The translations under genes were made by a program, and so were the position numbers. A stretch of DNA of 14,986 nt from Candidatus Aminicenantota bacterium (GTDB lineage: Bacteria > Acidobacteriota > Aminicenantia > S016-38): the NCBI GenBank assembly GCA_027062035.1, contig JAMOUL010000325.1, positions 1-14,986 of the forward strand, read 5' to 3'. Of this stretch, positions 1 to 7,283 are shown piece by piece (position 1 is the first letter of the stretch; each line of letters starts with the position of its first letter). The notes under the pieces are model-generated. The model was not told where the DNA came from. It did not search any database and was given only the letters and a program-made list of their open reading frames with translations.

Positions 1-498
1 GGAGCTCTATTTGAGGCAATGCAGATAATAAAGCAGCTTCAGCCGGATGTTTTCAATGAGATAAAAAAACTCCATATAGTATTTGGAAACTATAGGGGAG
101 AAATAAATGCCGGAAATGGAGAAAAGGTAATTTTTATGGGCGATTGTGCCAGATTTAAGGGTAAGATACGGGGAAAAGACGTTGAGATACCTTTTATTTA
201 CAGAACAAGGGATAAAATCACCCCTGAAAATGCCAGGGGTTCTGACATTGTGGCAAAAATGGTAAGTACAATATTCAATCTTTTAAGAAGCACGGGGAAG
301 ACTTATATTAGAGCAAAGGGATGTCCTGTCTCCGTTGCAGAAAATGTGCTTTACCTTGCTTTTCTCGGGAGGGTAAAAAATCCGTATTTTCACCCGTCGA
401 TTTTGCCATTCTTTGTCTGGTATTATTTTATTTCAAAGCTGGCAAAGATAAAGAACAGAATAAAGCGTAAATTTAAAAACAAAATACAGGAATTGTGA
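1..498 (+). CDS. C-terminal part of an unassigned protein with G-D-C and G-C-P motifs (DUF362-like tail?)
   Basis: The frame is open from the first base, so the gene starts upstream; the first internal ATG is at 19 but codons before it are also coding (G-A-L-F-E-A). About 165 residues are visible, ending in TGA. Visible cysteines include one in F-M-G-D-C-A (about visible residue 49) and one in K-G-C-P-V-S (about 108). A V-F-G-N-Y-R-G-E-I segment precedes the first. The end is hydrophobic and aromatic (P-F-F-V-W-Y-Y-F-I) followed by a very basic tail rich in K and R, which could touch a membrane. The spaced G-D-C and G-C-P motifs recall the C-terminal half of DUF362-type iron-sulfur proteins, but this is only a resemblance from memory and no cysteine-rich ferredoxin motif lies in the visible part. 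It converges on the GH2 gene with 22 bases between stop codons. Coding status is fairly sure; function is not. Confidence 0.6.
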   Translation, partial: GALFEAMQIIKQLQPDVFNEIKKLHIVFGNYRGEINAGNGEKVIFMGDCARFKGKIRGKDVEIPFIYRTRDKITPENARGSDIVAKMVSTIFNLLRSTGKTYIRAKGCPVSVAENVLYLAFLGRVKNPYFHPSILPFFVWYYFISKLAKIKNRIKRKFKNKIQEL

Positions 499-520
499 TA
501 GAACCGGTGCAATCCGCCAT

Positions 521-3457
521 TTAATGCTTTTTGTGGTTCAGGATAACGCAGATTTTCCTTTTTTCCTGACCCCTCAGTCCTGTATGGATTATTGTTATTT
601 TTCCATCCTGTTCTATCCATACTGGAAAAGTGGTTATCCAGGGACCCGGTGGTCCAGGATTTTTAACTGTGAAACAGAGATTTAATTTTTTATCCCCTTC
701 TATCTTTGCAGGGATCTCAATCCTGGAAATTTCTGGCTTTAAATTTAAAATTTTACCTGTTTTTAAATTTATTTCCTGAGGATAAAGATTCCATCCCTCT
801 ATGAGTAAATAGGGTGTTGCGTTTTCGAGTTGTTCAGGTTTAAATTTAACTCTTATGATCTTTTCTTCTTCTGGCAGCAGCGAGAAGTAGTTGTCCGACC
901 AGAAGGAAGGTAATACCTCTTCACCCATATGGTCCTTTAATACGCTTAAATGTATGAAGAAAGCCGGAGAATTTGATATATTGTATATTTTTATTTTTAA
1001 AGAGCTCTCTTTTCCTTCTGATTTAATTTCAGGTAATACCTTTAATTCTGCCCTTTCCAGGTTTTCAAGGGGAGAATAATCTCTGTCCCGGGATATCCAG
1101 TAGAAATTTTCAGATTCACAATTCCCATCTGCGTTCAGAAGTTCCAGCTTTACCAGATAAAATCCCTTTTTGATTGCATTTTTAAGGTCCATGATGGGTT
1201 TATACTCCATGGGTTTTAAATCAAGTTCTATTTCTTTATTTATTACTTCCCTCATGTCCTCTGTATATACTTTTATCCTTGCCCGCATTCTTTTCTTATT
1301 TTCGGGAAGGTGATTCACCGCTCCAGCGATGTAATTTACAGGGTCAAGCTGTATGTGTAGCTGTGAAGCTGCCCTTTTTATGTAATAGTAGGCAGGTATG
1401 GGTTTGAGAAAATAATCGTAAATCTGCCAGCGAACCTCCGGCCAGGCCGGGTTTAGCTTCCACAGCATAATTCCGCTGATATCCCCGGGTCTTGTATTTG
1501 CTGCTTCGAATATAGCCCTGTAGGAGTTTATCCCCATAAGCTGCGCCCTCATCACCAGGTCCTGCAGAGTTTGGGGGAAACCATATCTTTTTATGCCTTT
1601 GAGTTCGTAAAGGGCGAAGTGATATCGCCACTGCTTATTGAAAAAGGGGATGGTATATGTGGGGTCAGGTGTAAAGTCCTTTATAAACTTTGCCGCGCTA
1701 TTTAAGGAGATCATGGAAGGAGTTCCTACCTCATCTTTAAATAGCCAGTCCTTTCCCTCCCGCACCCTGCGATAATATGTTTCCGGTTCCACCCAGCTAT
1801 AAGGTCCGCCGCTGTAAACTCCCGGGGGGCCATTGTCGGGCAGGGAAAGTCCCCAATCACCTGGGGGTGTTGAAAAACCAGAGGAGGGAAGAAATGGCCT
1901 TGTGCCGTCGAGTTCTGAAATTATGCGGTTCCTCAGGGGGACGTAAATATTTTTCCCTGGATAACCCTCATTTCCCGCAGTCCACAGGAGGATGGAGGGA
2001 TGATTTCTGAGCCTTAAAACCACGTCTTCAGCGTTTTTGAGAAATAATTCCGGTTCAACAGGCCAATCCTTTGAACCCTTTCCCCATGTCCCCTGACAGT
2101 CTCCTGTAGTCCAGAAATCATGCCAGACCAGAAGTCCCAGCCTATCGCATGCGTCGAAAAACTCCTCCGGGGGCGTTATTCCGCCTCCCCATATTCTGAC
2201 AAGGTTAAGATTTGCCTCTTTTATAAGCCGTAGTTCGTCGTAAATCCTTTCTGTGCTCCTTCTGAGCATCATGTCCGGAACCCATGCCCCACCCCTTATA
2301 AATATCCTCTTTCCGTTTATGAAAAAATCCCTCCTTGCCCATCCGTTAACATATGTAACCTTTGTGGATATTTCCCTTATCCCGAAGTTTATCCGTTTTA
2401 TATCGGAGATGTTGCCTCTGTATTCGAATTCCAGCAGGAGAGAGTAAAGTTCCGGTTTTCCATAGCCTGCAGGCCACCACAGGCGGGGGTGATGAATTAC
2501 AAGCCCTCTGTATTTATCAGGAGAAAACTTCACCCTTCGCTGTTCTCCTGCTTTGAGGATAATCCTTTTTTTAAGTTTTGTTTTCCCGATGAATATTTTA
2601 AGATCCCCTGTAATGGTTTTTTCCGAAAGGTTTTTCAGTTCACTTGAAATGGTAAGGCGAGCAGGGCTTGTTCCGGGAAGGGGAAGGTCCGATACAACCA
2701 CTGGCCAGCGAATTATAACCGGACCGGTCTCCTCTATGTAAACATCCTGCCATATTCCCATGTTTCTGTCCCTTACCGGCGGAATCCAGTCCCAGCCAGC
2801 AGAACACTGCATGGTTACGTTTTTGCCTATGTCCCCGGTTTCTCCACCATTCAGGTTTCTTCTGTACGGGGGCGAGGGAAGTCCTGGAAAATCAAGGGGA
2901 TATATTTTTATTGCCAGATAATTCTTTCCATTTTTTGCAGCCTTCGTTATGTTGAACCTGAATTCACGGAACATCCCTGCCATTTCTCTGGAATCAGCTA
3001 TATTCCTTCCATTTAGCCATACATCTGCTCTGTAATTAATTCCTTCAAACACAAGCCAGATGATATTTTCAGGGTTAATTCTTTCCAGTTCAAATTCCGT
3101 CCTGAACCAGTATGGATCCTTCCATGGATTTGTTTTGTTCGGAAGATAGCTGAATTTTGAAAGATCGTACCAGATATTATAGGATTCGCTTGCATCAGGT
3201 ATTTTCAGATTGTTGAGGCCTGTGTAGGGGTCCGGGTATATATTGTTTTTTACCAGGCAGTTCAGCACTGTTGATGGGATCTTGCAGGGATACCAGTTTT
3301 CGGGTCTGAATTTGTCCGAAGAAATAAACCTGCCATCTTCAGGAACAAGGGTGGAGTTTTTAACCAGAGAATTTTTAAGGTAAAATTTTTTGCCGGTTTG
3401 TGGGGTCGCTAATAATAACGCCGCCAGTAGAAACAAAAAATAAATACCCCTTCTCAT
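521..3457 (-). CDS. Secreted GH2 glycosidase, beta-mannosidase / exo-beta-glucosaminidase branch
   Basis: This 978-residue enzyme should act in the periplasm or outside the cell. Residues 1-20 form a Sec signal peptide (M-R-R, then a leucine-rich core). Next come a jelly-roll sugar-binding domain (about 50-240), an Ig-like domain (about 250-360), a TIM barrel (about 365-695) and C-terminal Ig-like domains (about 700-978). The barrel shows R-I-W-G-G-G (421-426), W-H-D-F-W (445-449), the acid/base G-N-E (E497) and the likely nucleophile E576 in K-D-E-V-G. The G-P-Y-S-W-V segment (551-556) and the overall build recall exo-beta-D-glucosaminidases and plant endo-beta-mannosidases. Characterised CsxA-type glucosaminidases use Asp as acid/base, whereas this one has Glu, so specificity is open: beta-mannosidase, glucosaminidase or another exo-activity. 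The start is fixed by the signal peptide; no Shine-Dalgarno precedes it, and a -10-like box lies only six bases upstream of the ATG. It is transcribed apart from the larger glycosidase cluster, divergent from the propeller gene. Confidence 0.9.
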   Translation of the reverse strand: MRRGIYFLFLLAALLLATPQTGKKFYLKNSLVKNSTLVPEDGRFISSDKFRPENWYPCKIPSTVLNCLVKNNIYPDPYTGLNNLKIPDASESYNIWYDLSKFSYLPNKTNPWKDPYWFRTEFELERINPENIIWLVFEGINYRADVWLNGRNIADSREMAGMFREFRFNITKAAKNGKNYLAIKIYPLDFPGLPSPPYRRNLNGGETGDIGKNVTMQCSAGWDWIPPVRDRNMGIWQDVYIEETGPVIIRWPVVVSDLPLPGTSPARLTISSELKNLSEKTITGDLKIFIGKTKLKKRIILKAGEQRRVKFSPDKYRGLVIHHPRLWWPAGYGKPELYSLLLEFEYRGNISDIKRINFGIREISTKVTYVNGWARRDFFINGKRIFIRGGAWVPDMMLRRSTERIYDELRLIKEANLNLVRIWGGGITPPEEFFDACDRLGLLVWHDFWTTGDCQGTWGKGSKDWPVEPELFLKNAEDVVLRLRNHPSILLWTAGNEGYPGKNIYVPLRNRIISELDGTRPFLPSSGFSTPPGDWGLSLPDNGPPGVYSGGPYSWVEPETYYRRVREGKDWLFKDEVGTPSMISLNSAAKFIKDFTPDPTYTIPFFNKQWRYHFALYELKGIKRYGFPQTLQDLVMRAQLMGINSYRAIFEAANTRPGDISGIMLWKLNPAWPEVRWQIYDYFLKPIPAYYYIKRAASQLHIQLDPVNYIAGAVNHLPENKKRMRARIKVYTEDMREVINKEIELDLKPMEYKPIMDLKNAIKKGFYLVKLELLNADGNCESENFYWISRDRDYSPLENLERAELKVLPEIKSEGKESSLKIKIYNISNSPAFFIHLSVLKDHMGEEVLPSFWSDNYFSLLPEEEKIIRVKFKPEQLENATPYLLIEGWNLYPQEINLKTGKILNLKPEISRIEIPAKIEGDKKLNLCFTVKNPGPPGPWITTFPVWIEQDGKITIIHTGLRGQEKRKICVILNHKKH

Positions 3458-3463
3458 AAAATA

Positions 3464-3492
3464 ATCATACTGAAACTCGGCTGGGATTCCAA
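3464..3492 (-). promoter_or_regulatory. Putative sigma-70-type promoter of the GH2 gene, leaderless start
   Basis: Reading the minus strand, TTGGAA (3492-3487, four of six matches to TTGACA) is followed by a 17-base spacer and TATGAT (3469-3464, five of six matches to TATAAT). Six bases then precede the ATG at 3457, which places the expected +1 on the A of the start codon. The absence of any Shine-Dalgarno sequence fits a leaderless mRNA. This is inferred from motifs only. Confidence 0.5.
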
Positions 3493-3505
3493 TTAATACT
3501 TTAAT
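3492..3505. promoter_or_regulatory. Possible operator: ATTAA-N4-TTAAT dyad between two divergent -35 boxes
   Basis: A perfect 5+5 inverted repeat with a 4-base centre sits midway between the minus-strand -35 box (3487-3492) and the plus-strand -35 box (3504-3509), touching both. A protein bound here could control both divergent genes. The repeat is short and AT-rich, so chance is a real alternative. Confidence 0.2.
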
Positions 3506-3532
3506 GACAAAATAAAGGAAAAAATCTATAAT
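3504..3532 (+). promoter_or_regulatory. Sigma-70-type promoter of the beta-propeller gene
   Basis: ATGACA (3504-3509, five of six to TTGACA), a 17-base spacer and a perfect TATAAT (3527-3532). The expected transcription start is near 3539, giving a leader of about 11 bases that is little more than the ribosome binding site. This is the best promoter match seen in the window. Confidence 0.65.
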
Positions 3533-3537
3533 TTTTT

Positions 3538-3545
3538 AAGGAGGT
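3538..3545 (+). promoter_or_regulatory. Shine-Dalgarno AAGGAGGT that decides the propeller gene start
   Basis: AAGGAGGT lies four bases before the ATG at 3550. A GTG in the same frame at 3544 falls inside this Shine-Dalgarno sequence and so cannot be its start. The ATG at 3550 is therefore chosen. Confidence 0.8.
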
Positions 3546-3549
3546 GGAA

Positions 3550-4617
3550 ATGAAAAGGATTATGGTGGGTTTTCTTATCATATGTTTCGGCCTGACAGCC
3601 TCTGGAAAGTGGAAAGGAAGAGTTTACACCGAGAACGGGGTTACAGTAGTGGAAAATGAAGGGGAGGGAATATGGAGTGAGGGAGCCATTGAATTCAGGG
3701 AAACTCTTTCCATAGGGAAGGAAGAGGGAGAGGATTATTATATATTAAACGGACAGTATCTTGATGCAGTAGCTGCACCTGATGGGAGCATCTACATTTT
3801 TGATGGAAAAAATTACAGGTTGCTCAAGTTCGATAAACACGGAAAGTTTCTGTGGCAGGTAGGGAGAAGGGGAGAGGGTCCCGGAGAGTTCAGAAATATC
3901 TATTGTGATATATACGTTCTTCCAGATGGTGGGGTTCTGGTCGTCGATGAGGTATTCCTTAATTTCTTTTCTCCGGATGGAAAATACAGGAGGACGTTAA
4001 AACTGGATAGAATGCCCCTGTATGTGGAATTTATTGGAAAGGAAAAGATGTTTGTACAGGTTTTTGTTACCGGACAGCCGGGAATAGCCGGAGCGTTTTA
4101 TTCACTGGATGGAAAGTTGATTTCGAGACTACCTGTTGAGTACAGATATGGACCAAAACTTTCTCCCAATGTAGGTGCTTCCATTGGCGGGGGTAGTTTG
4201 AGGATATACGGAAAAAAAGTCTTTATGAGCCTTCCCGACAAATACGAGATAAGGGAGTATACACTGGATGGAAAACTTCTCAGGGTAATAAGGCGAAAAT
4301 TCAGGATAAATCCCCCCAATATAAAGGTTATATTTGGGGGAAGAGGGGTAAGGGTCTATCCTTCAGACTCTTCCGGTCCAGCTTGGCTGTATATGAACAG
4401 GTACATAGTAAACATGGTAAGGAAGGTCTCAAAGAAGGGAAAGAAATATGATATAAAAAGGTATCTTGATTTCTTTAATCTTAAGGGACAGTATCTGGGC
4501 TCTTACAGATTACCCGAGGATACAGAATTTTGTTATATAGATGCAGAGGGAAACTTTTATTTTGTACAGTCTGATCCTGTTCCCCGGGTATATAGAGCAA
4601 AACTTATAGTTCATTGA
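3550..4617 (+). CDS. Secreted six-bladed beta-propeller protein (NHL-like)
   Basis: The 355-residue product starts with a Sec signal peptide (about 1-19; M-K-R, a hydrophobic core, then L-T-A-S-G), so it is exported. It contains repeated blade-like units of the form D-G-x-hydrophobic-Y with an aromatic strand: near 79-105 (D-G-S-I-Y-I-F-D-G-K and F-D-K-H-G-K-F-L-W-Q-V-G), 142-152 (P-D-G-K-Y), 186-192 (L-D-G-K-L), 239-246 (L-D-G-K-L-L-R) and 311-330 (K-G-Q-Y-L-G). The motif G-R-R-G-E-G-P-G-E-F (105-114) is typical of six-bladed propellers of the NHL/6-bladed beta-propeller class common in Bacteroidota and Acidobacteriota-like genomes. No catalytic residues can be assigned; such proteins may bind glycans, peptides or partner proteins. 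It lies between the GH2 gene (divergent, shared promoter region) and the fucosidase gene (convergent), which suggests a role linked to glycan use, but that is inference. It could be a lipoprotein only if a weak L-I-I-C match were used, which I doubt. Confidence 0.85.
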   Translation: MKRIMVGFLIICFGLTASGKWKGRVYTENGVTVVENEGEGIWSEGAIEFRETLSIGKEEGEDYYILNGQYLDAVAAPDGSIYIFDGKNYRLLKFDKHGKFLWQVGRRGEGPGEFRNIYCDIYVLPDGGVLVVDEVFLNFFSPDGKYRRTLKLDRMPLYVEFIGKEKMFVQVFVTGQPGIAGAFYSLDGKLISRLPVEYRYGPKLSPNVGASIGGGSLRIYGKKVFMSLPDKYEIREYTLDGKLLRVIRRKFRINPPNIKVIFGGRGVRVYPSDSSGPAWLYMNRYIVNMVRKVSKKGKKYDIKRYLDFFNLKGQYLGSYRLPEDTEFCYIDAEGNFYFVQSDPVPRVYRAKLIVH

Positions 4618-4629
4618 TTCTACATATGT

Positions 4630-4683
4630 AAAAAAGTGGGTAAGGATAGAATAGTCCGGATAATGGAACGGGGAAGCTTTACC
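4630..4683 (-). terminator. Weak candidate terminator after the glycosidase operon
   Basis: Reading the minus strand past the fucosidase stop, GGTAA (4683-4679) can pair with TTACC (4643-4639), followed shortly by a run of six T (4635-4630). The stem is only five pairs with a loop of about 35 bases, so this is poor as an intrinsic terminator. The 74-base convergent gap (4618-4691) shows nothing better. Confidence 0.2.
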
Positions 4684-4691
4684 TGATGTGT

Positions 4692-6089
4692 TTATCTTTT
4701 TAAGAAGAGCTCAATTACCGGAATATCCACCGGGGGTTTTTGAATCGGAAGCTTTAAGATCAGGGTTTCAGGTTTTACCTTTTCGTTCAGGACATTCCAG
4801 TGCTTTGGTTCGGTAAATTTTATTTCGGATGCATCATTGAGAAGCTGGGCATATTCCACCTTTCCAGCGAATCCTTCGAGGTAGAGTTTCCCTGTGGACG
4901 GCCATACAAGCACATGAACATAAAGTCTTCTGGTATCAGGGTTATAGGTAAGAAGACAGTTTTCCGGTTTTTTAAACTCCCGGGGGGCCCGGGTGCATCC
5001 GTAAATGGAGCGGCTGTGGAATTTCATCCAGTTTCCTATTCCCCTCAACCTTTCCACTGTCCATGGGTCAAAGGTTCCTCGTGCAGTTGGCCCTACATTT
5101 AGCAACAGGTTGCCTCCTTTGCTTACAGTTTCTATCAACATTATTATGAGCTGTTGCACGCTTTTCCATGATGACCCGTCGCGGTAATAACCCCAGTAGC
5201 CCGAGATGGTCTGACAGGTTTCCCAGGGTACCCTTTTGCCCCTGTATGTTACCCATTGCCGGGGCATAAACTGTTCCGGGGTTCTGAAGTCCCAGCCTCC
5301 CGGTACATCCAGGAGGTCCAGCCTGTCGTTTATAATTATTTGAGGTTGTAGCGTTCTAACGAGCTTCAATATTTTCATGGATTCCCATTCTTTTCTACCC
5401 TTTCCGTACTTCCCTGGAAAAGAATAATCAAGGAAAAGGAGGTCAATTTCTCCGAATTGGGTAAGAAGTTCTCTTAACTGATTTCTTATGTATCTGGCGT
5501 ATTTTTTCATATCTCTCCTCTGATTTTCCCTCTCCCGGTATTCTTTGTTTATAAACATGGGATGATATTTATCTATTGGGTATTCTGGATGGTGCCAGTC
5601 AAGGAGAGAATAATAAAACCCAACCCGCAATCCCTCCTTCCTGAAGGCTTCCACAAAGGGTTTTAAAAGGTCCTTACCATAGGGAGTATTGGTAACTTTG
5701 TAGTCTGTATATCTGGTGTCCCACAGGCAGAAGCCTTCGTGATGCTTTGCGGTTATTACCACATATTTCATTCCAGCGTATCTGGCAAGTTTTGCCCATT
5801 GGGCAGGGTCGTACATGTCAGGGTTGAAGTGTTTGAAATATTTTGAATACTCCCTGTCGGGAATATGTTCCCGGTATTTTACCCACTCGTTTCTGGCCCC
5901 CAGGGAATAGGTGCCCCAGTGGATGAACATTCCAAATCTGGCCCGGGTCCACCATTTCAATCTTTGAGCTTTTTGTTCCGGGGTTTCGTGCAGGAACCAG
6001 TTTTTGTCCCTTGAAAACAGGATATCTGGAGTCAGGATAAGGAGCAAAATTAAAATTGAATTTAAATAAAATTTATTTGATTTTTTCAT
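4692..6089 (-). CDS. Secreted alpha-L-fucosidase, family GH29
   Basis: This 465-residue enzyme should release terminal alpha-L-fucose by a retaining mechanism. Residues 1-26 form a signal peptide (K-K-rich start, long I/L core, L-F-S end), giving an exported enzyme. The GH29 barrel is plain: A-R-F-G-M-F-I-H-W-G (50-59), A-K-H-H-E-G-F (114-120), F-Y-Y-S-L-L-D-W-H-H (158-167) and L-L-F-L-D (217-221), where D221 is the likely nucleophile. E272 in R-T-P-E-Q and E290 in P-W-E-T-C are the candidates for the acid/base; by analogy with the Thermotoga enzyme I favour E272. A small C-terminal beta domain (about 365-465) follows, and the length is normal for the family. The start overlaps the GH27 stop as ATGA, with GGAGGG just upstream, so translation is probably coupled. 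It is the last gene of the cluster. Subfamily, and so linkage preference, cannot be set by eye. Confidence 0.95.
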   Translation of the reverse strand: MKKSNKFYLNSILILLLILTPDILFSRDKNWFLHETPEQKAQRLKWWTRARFGMFIHWGTYSLGARNEWVKYREHIPDREYSKYFKHFNPDMYDPAQWAKLARYAGMKYVVITAKHHEGFCLWDTRYTDYKVTNTPYGKDLLKPFVEAFRKEGLRVGFYYSLLDWHHPEYPIDKYHPMFINKEYRERENQRRDMKKYARYIRNQLRELLTQFGEIDLLFLDYSFPGKYGKGRKEWESMKILKLVRTLQPQIIINDRLDLLDVPGGWDFRTPEQFMPRQWVTYRGKRVPWETCQTISGYWGYYRDGSSWKSVQQLIIMLIETVSKGGNLLLNVGPTARGTFDPWTVERLRGIGNWMKFHSRSIYGCTRAPREFKKPENCLLTYNPDTRRLYVHVLVWPSTGKLYLEGFAGKVEYAQLLNDASEIKFTEPKHWNVLNEKVKPETLILKLPIQKPPVDIPVIELFLKR

Positions 6090-7282
6090 CGTCCCTCCTT
6101 TTCTGTTTTTATCAGCCTTAAAAGTACAACACTATGGGGTTTTACTTTAATTTTTAGTATTTTGTCTGTTTTTCCCACAATTTTTCCCTTCCAGAGGTCT
6201 TTAATTCTGTATTTGTTATTCTGGAAATTAAAACGCTTCAGTATGTATTTCCACTGAATTACAGCATTTATGGGAATAAGTCCTCGATTCAGGAGGGCAA
6301 CCGCAACTTCCTCGCCGGACAGTTCCTTTACCCATATTTCGTAATCTCCTATGTCTGTAATTTTAAAGCCCTGTTTTCCCAGAGGGTCCTGGTCTATGGC
6401 GATTACCTCTTTATTGGTGAGGATTTCTCTTATTTTCCCGGACATGTGTCTTATGTCGTTTCCAGCCATCAGGGGAGCTGCCAGCATGCACCACATACTG
6501 AAATGAGCTCTGTATTCTTCAGTCGTCATGCCTCCATTTCCAACCTCCAGCATGTCCGGGTCGTTCCAGTGTCCGGGACCTGCATAGTGTTCGAGTCCCA
6601 CCTGTTTGTCCAGTATCAGGGTCCATCCCATTCCTCCCCATTCGTTAACGCAATCCCAGCAATCCTGAATGTCCTCTGTGGTTCTCCACAGATGTCCAAT
6701 GTCCCCTGCCCAGAGCCATGGTTTTGTGGTACCCCATTCACATATGCTGAATACAATGGGTCTTCCAGCTTTATAAAGGGCATCTCTCATCAACCTGTAA
6801 GAGGCCTCTGAATTTTGTTTTCCATGATAGCACCAGTCGTATTTCAAATAATCCACTCCCCATTTAGCATAGGTTCTTGCATCCTGATATTCATATCCAC
6901 GGCTTCCGGGAAGCCCCTGGCAGGTTTTTCGACCAGCATCGGAATATATCCCGAACTTCAGTCCCTTTGAATGGACGTAATCCGCTACGGCCTTTATTCC
7001 GTGGGGAAATTTCTTCGGATTGGGTATTATATTTCCGTTCTCATCCCTTTTCCACTGCCATCCATCGTCTATTACCAGATAAACGTATCCTGCATCGCGC
7101 ATACCGGTACTTACCATCGCATCGGCAATTTCCTTTATGAGCTTTTCATTTATGTTGGGTCCGAAGCAATTCCAGCTGTTCCAGCCCATAGGGGGAGTAA
7201 GGGCAACATTCTTGAATTTCTGGGCAAAAAGTCCTCCTGTCAAAAATACCAGAATAATTGTAAGGAAAAAGATTCTTTTCAT
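6086..7282 (-). CDS. Secreted alpha-galactosidase, family GH27
   Basis: The 398-residue product removes terminal alpha-galactose (possibly alpha-N-acetylgalactosamine or beta-L-arabinopyranose, other GH27 activities). Residues 1-20 are a signal peptide ending L-F-A before Q-K-F. Hallmarks in order are P-P-M-G-W-N-S-W-N (30-38), I-D-D-G-W (71-75), L-K-Y-D-W-C (146-151) with nucleophile D149, S-I-C-E-W-G (179-184), W-R-x-x-x-D-I (199-205) with D204 as acid/base by analogy with human alpha-galactosidase D231, and G-H-W-N-D-P-D-M (237-244). The paired cysteines typical of the family are present. A short C-terminal beta-sandwich ends the protein. The E-W rather than N-W after the substrate loop cysteine resembles alpha-galactosidases rather than N-acetylgalactosaminidases, but this is weak evidence. 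The ATG lies one base after the LacZ stop (TAA-A-ATG), with AGGGAGGAA upstream. Confidence 0.95.
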   Translation of the reverse strand: MKRIFFLTIILVFLTGGLFAQKFKNVALTPPMGWNSWNCFGPNINEKLIKEIADAMVSTGMRDAGYVYLVIDDGWQWKRDENGNIIPNPKKFPHGIKAVADYVHSKGLKFGIYSDAGRKTCQGLPGSRGYEYQDARTYAKWGVDYLKYDWCYHGKQNSEASYRLMRDALYKAGRPIVFSICEWGTTKPWLWAGDIGHLWRTTEDIQDCWDCVNEWGGMGWTLILDKQVGLEHYAGPGHWNDPDMLEVGNGGMTTEEYRAHFSMWCMLAAPLMAGNDIRHMSGKIREILTNKEVIAIDQDPLGKQGFKITDIGDYEIWVKELSGEEVAVALLNRGLIPINAVIQWKYILKRFNFQNNKYRIKDLWKGKIVGKTDKILKIKVKPHSVVLLRLIKTEKEGR

Positions 7283-7283
7283 T

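Noticed and set aside
499..520. Terminator between the convergent first gene and the GH2 gene
   Set aside because: Only 22 bases separate the stops and no stable stem or T-run could be found there.
3544..3546. GTG start for the propeller gene
   Set aside because: This GTG overlaps the AAGGAGGT ribosome binding site; the ATG at 3550 has correct spacing.
4621..4630. Perfect 10-base palindrome TACATATGTA just after the propeller stop
   Set aside because: It has no loop, is AT-rich and short, and no second copy was seen, so there is no basis for calling it an operator or terminator.
4979..4993. GC-only palindromic run CCCGGGGGGCCCGGG
   Set aside because: It lies inside the fucosidase gene and encodes ordinary residues (T-R-A-P-R-E region). 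No T-tract follows, so it is not a terminator.
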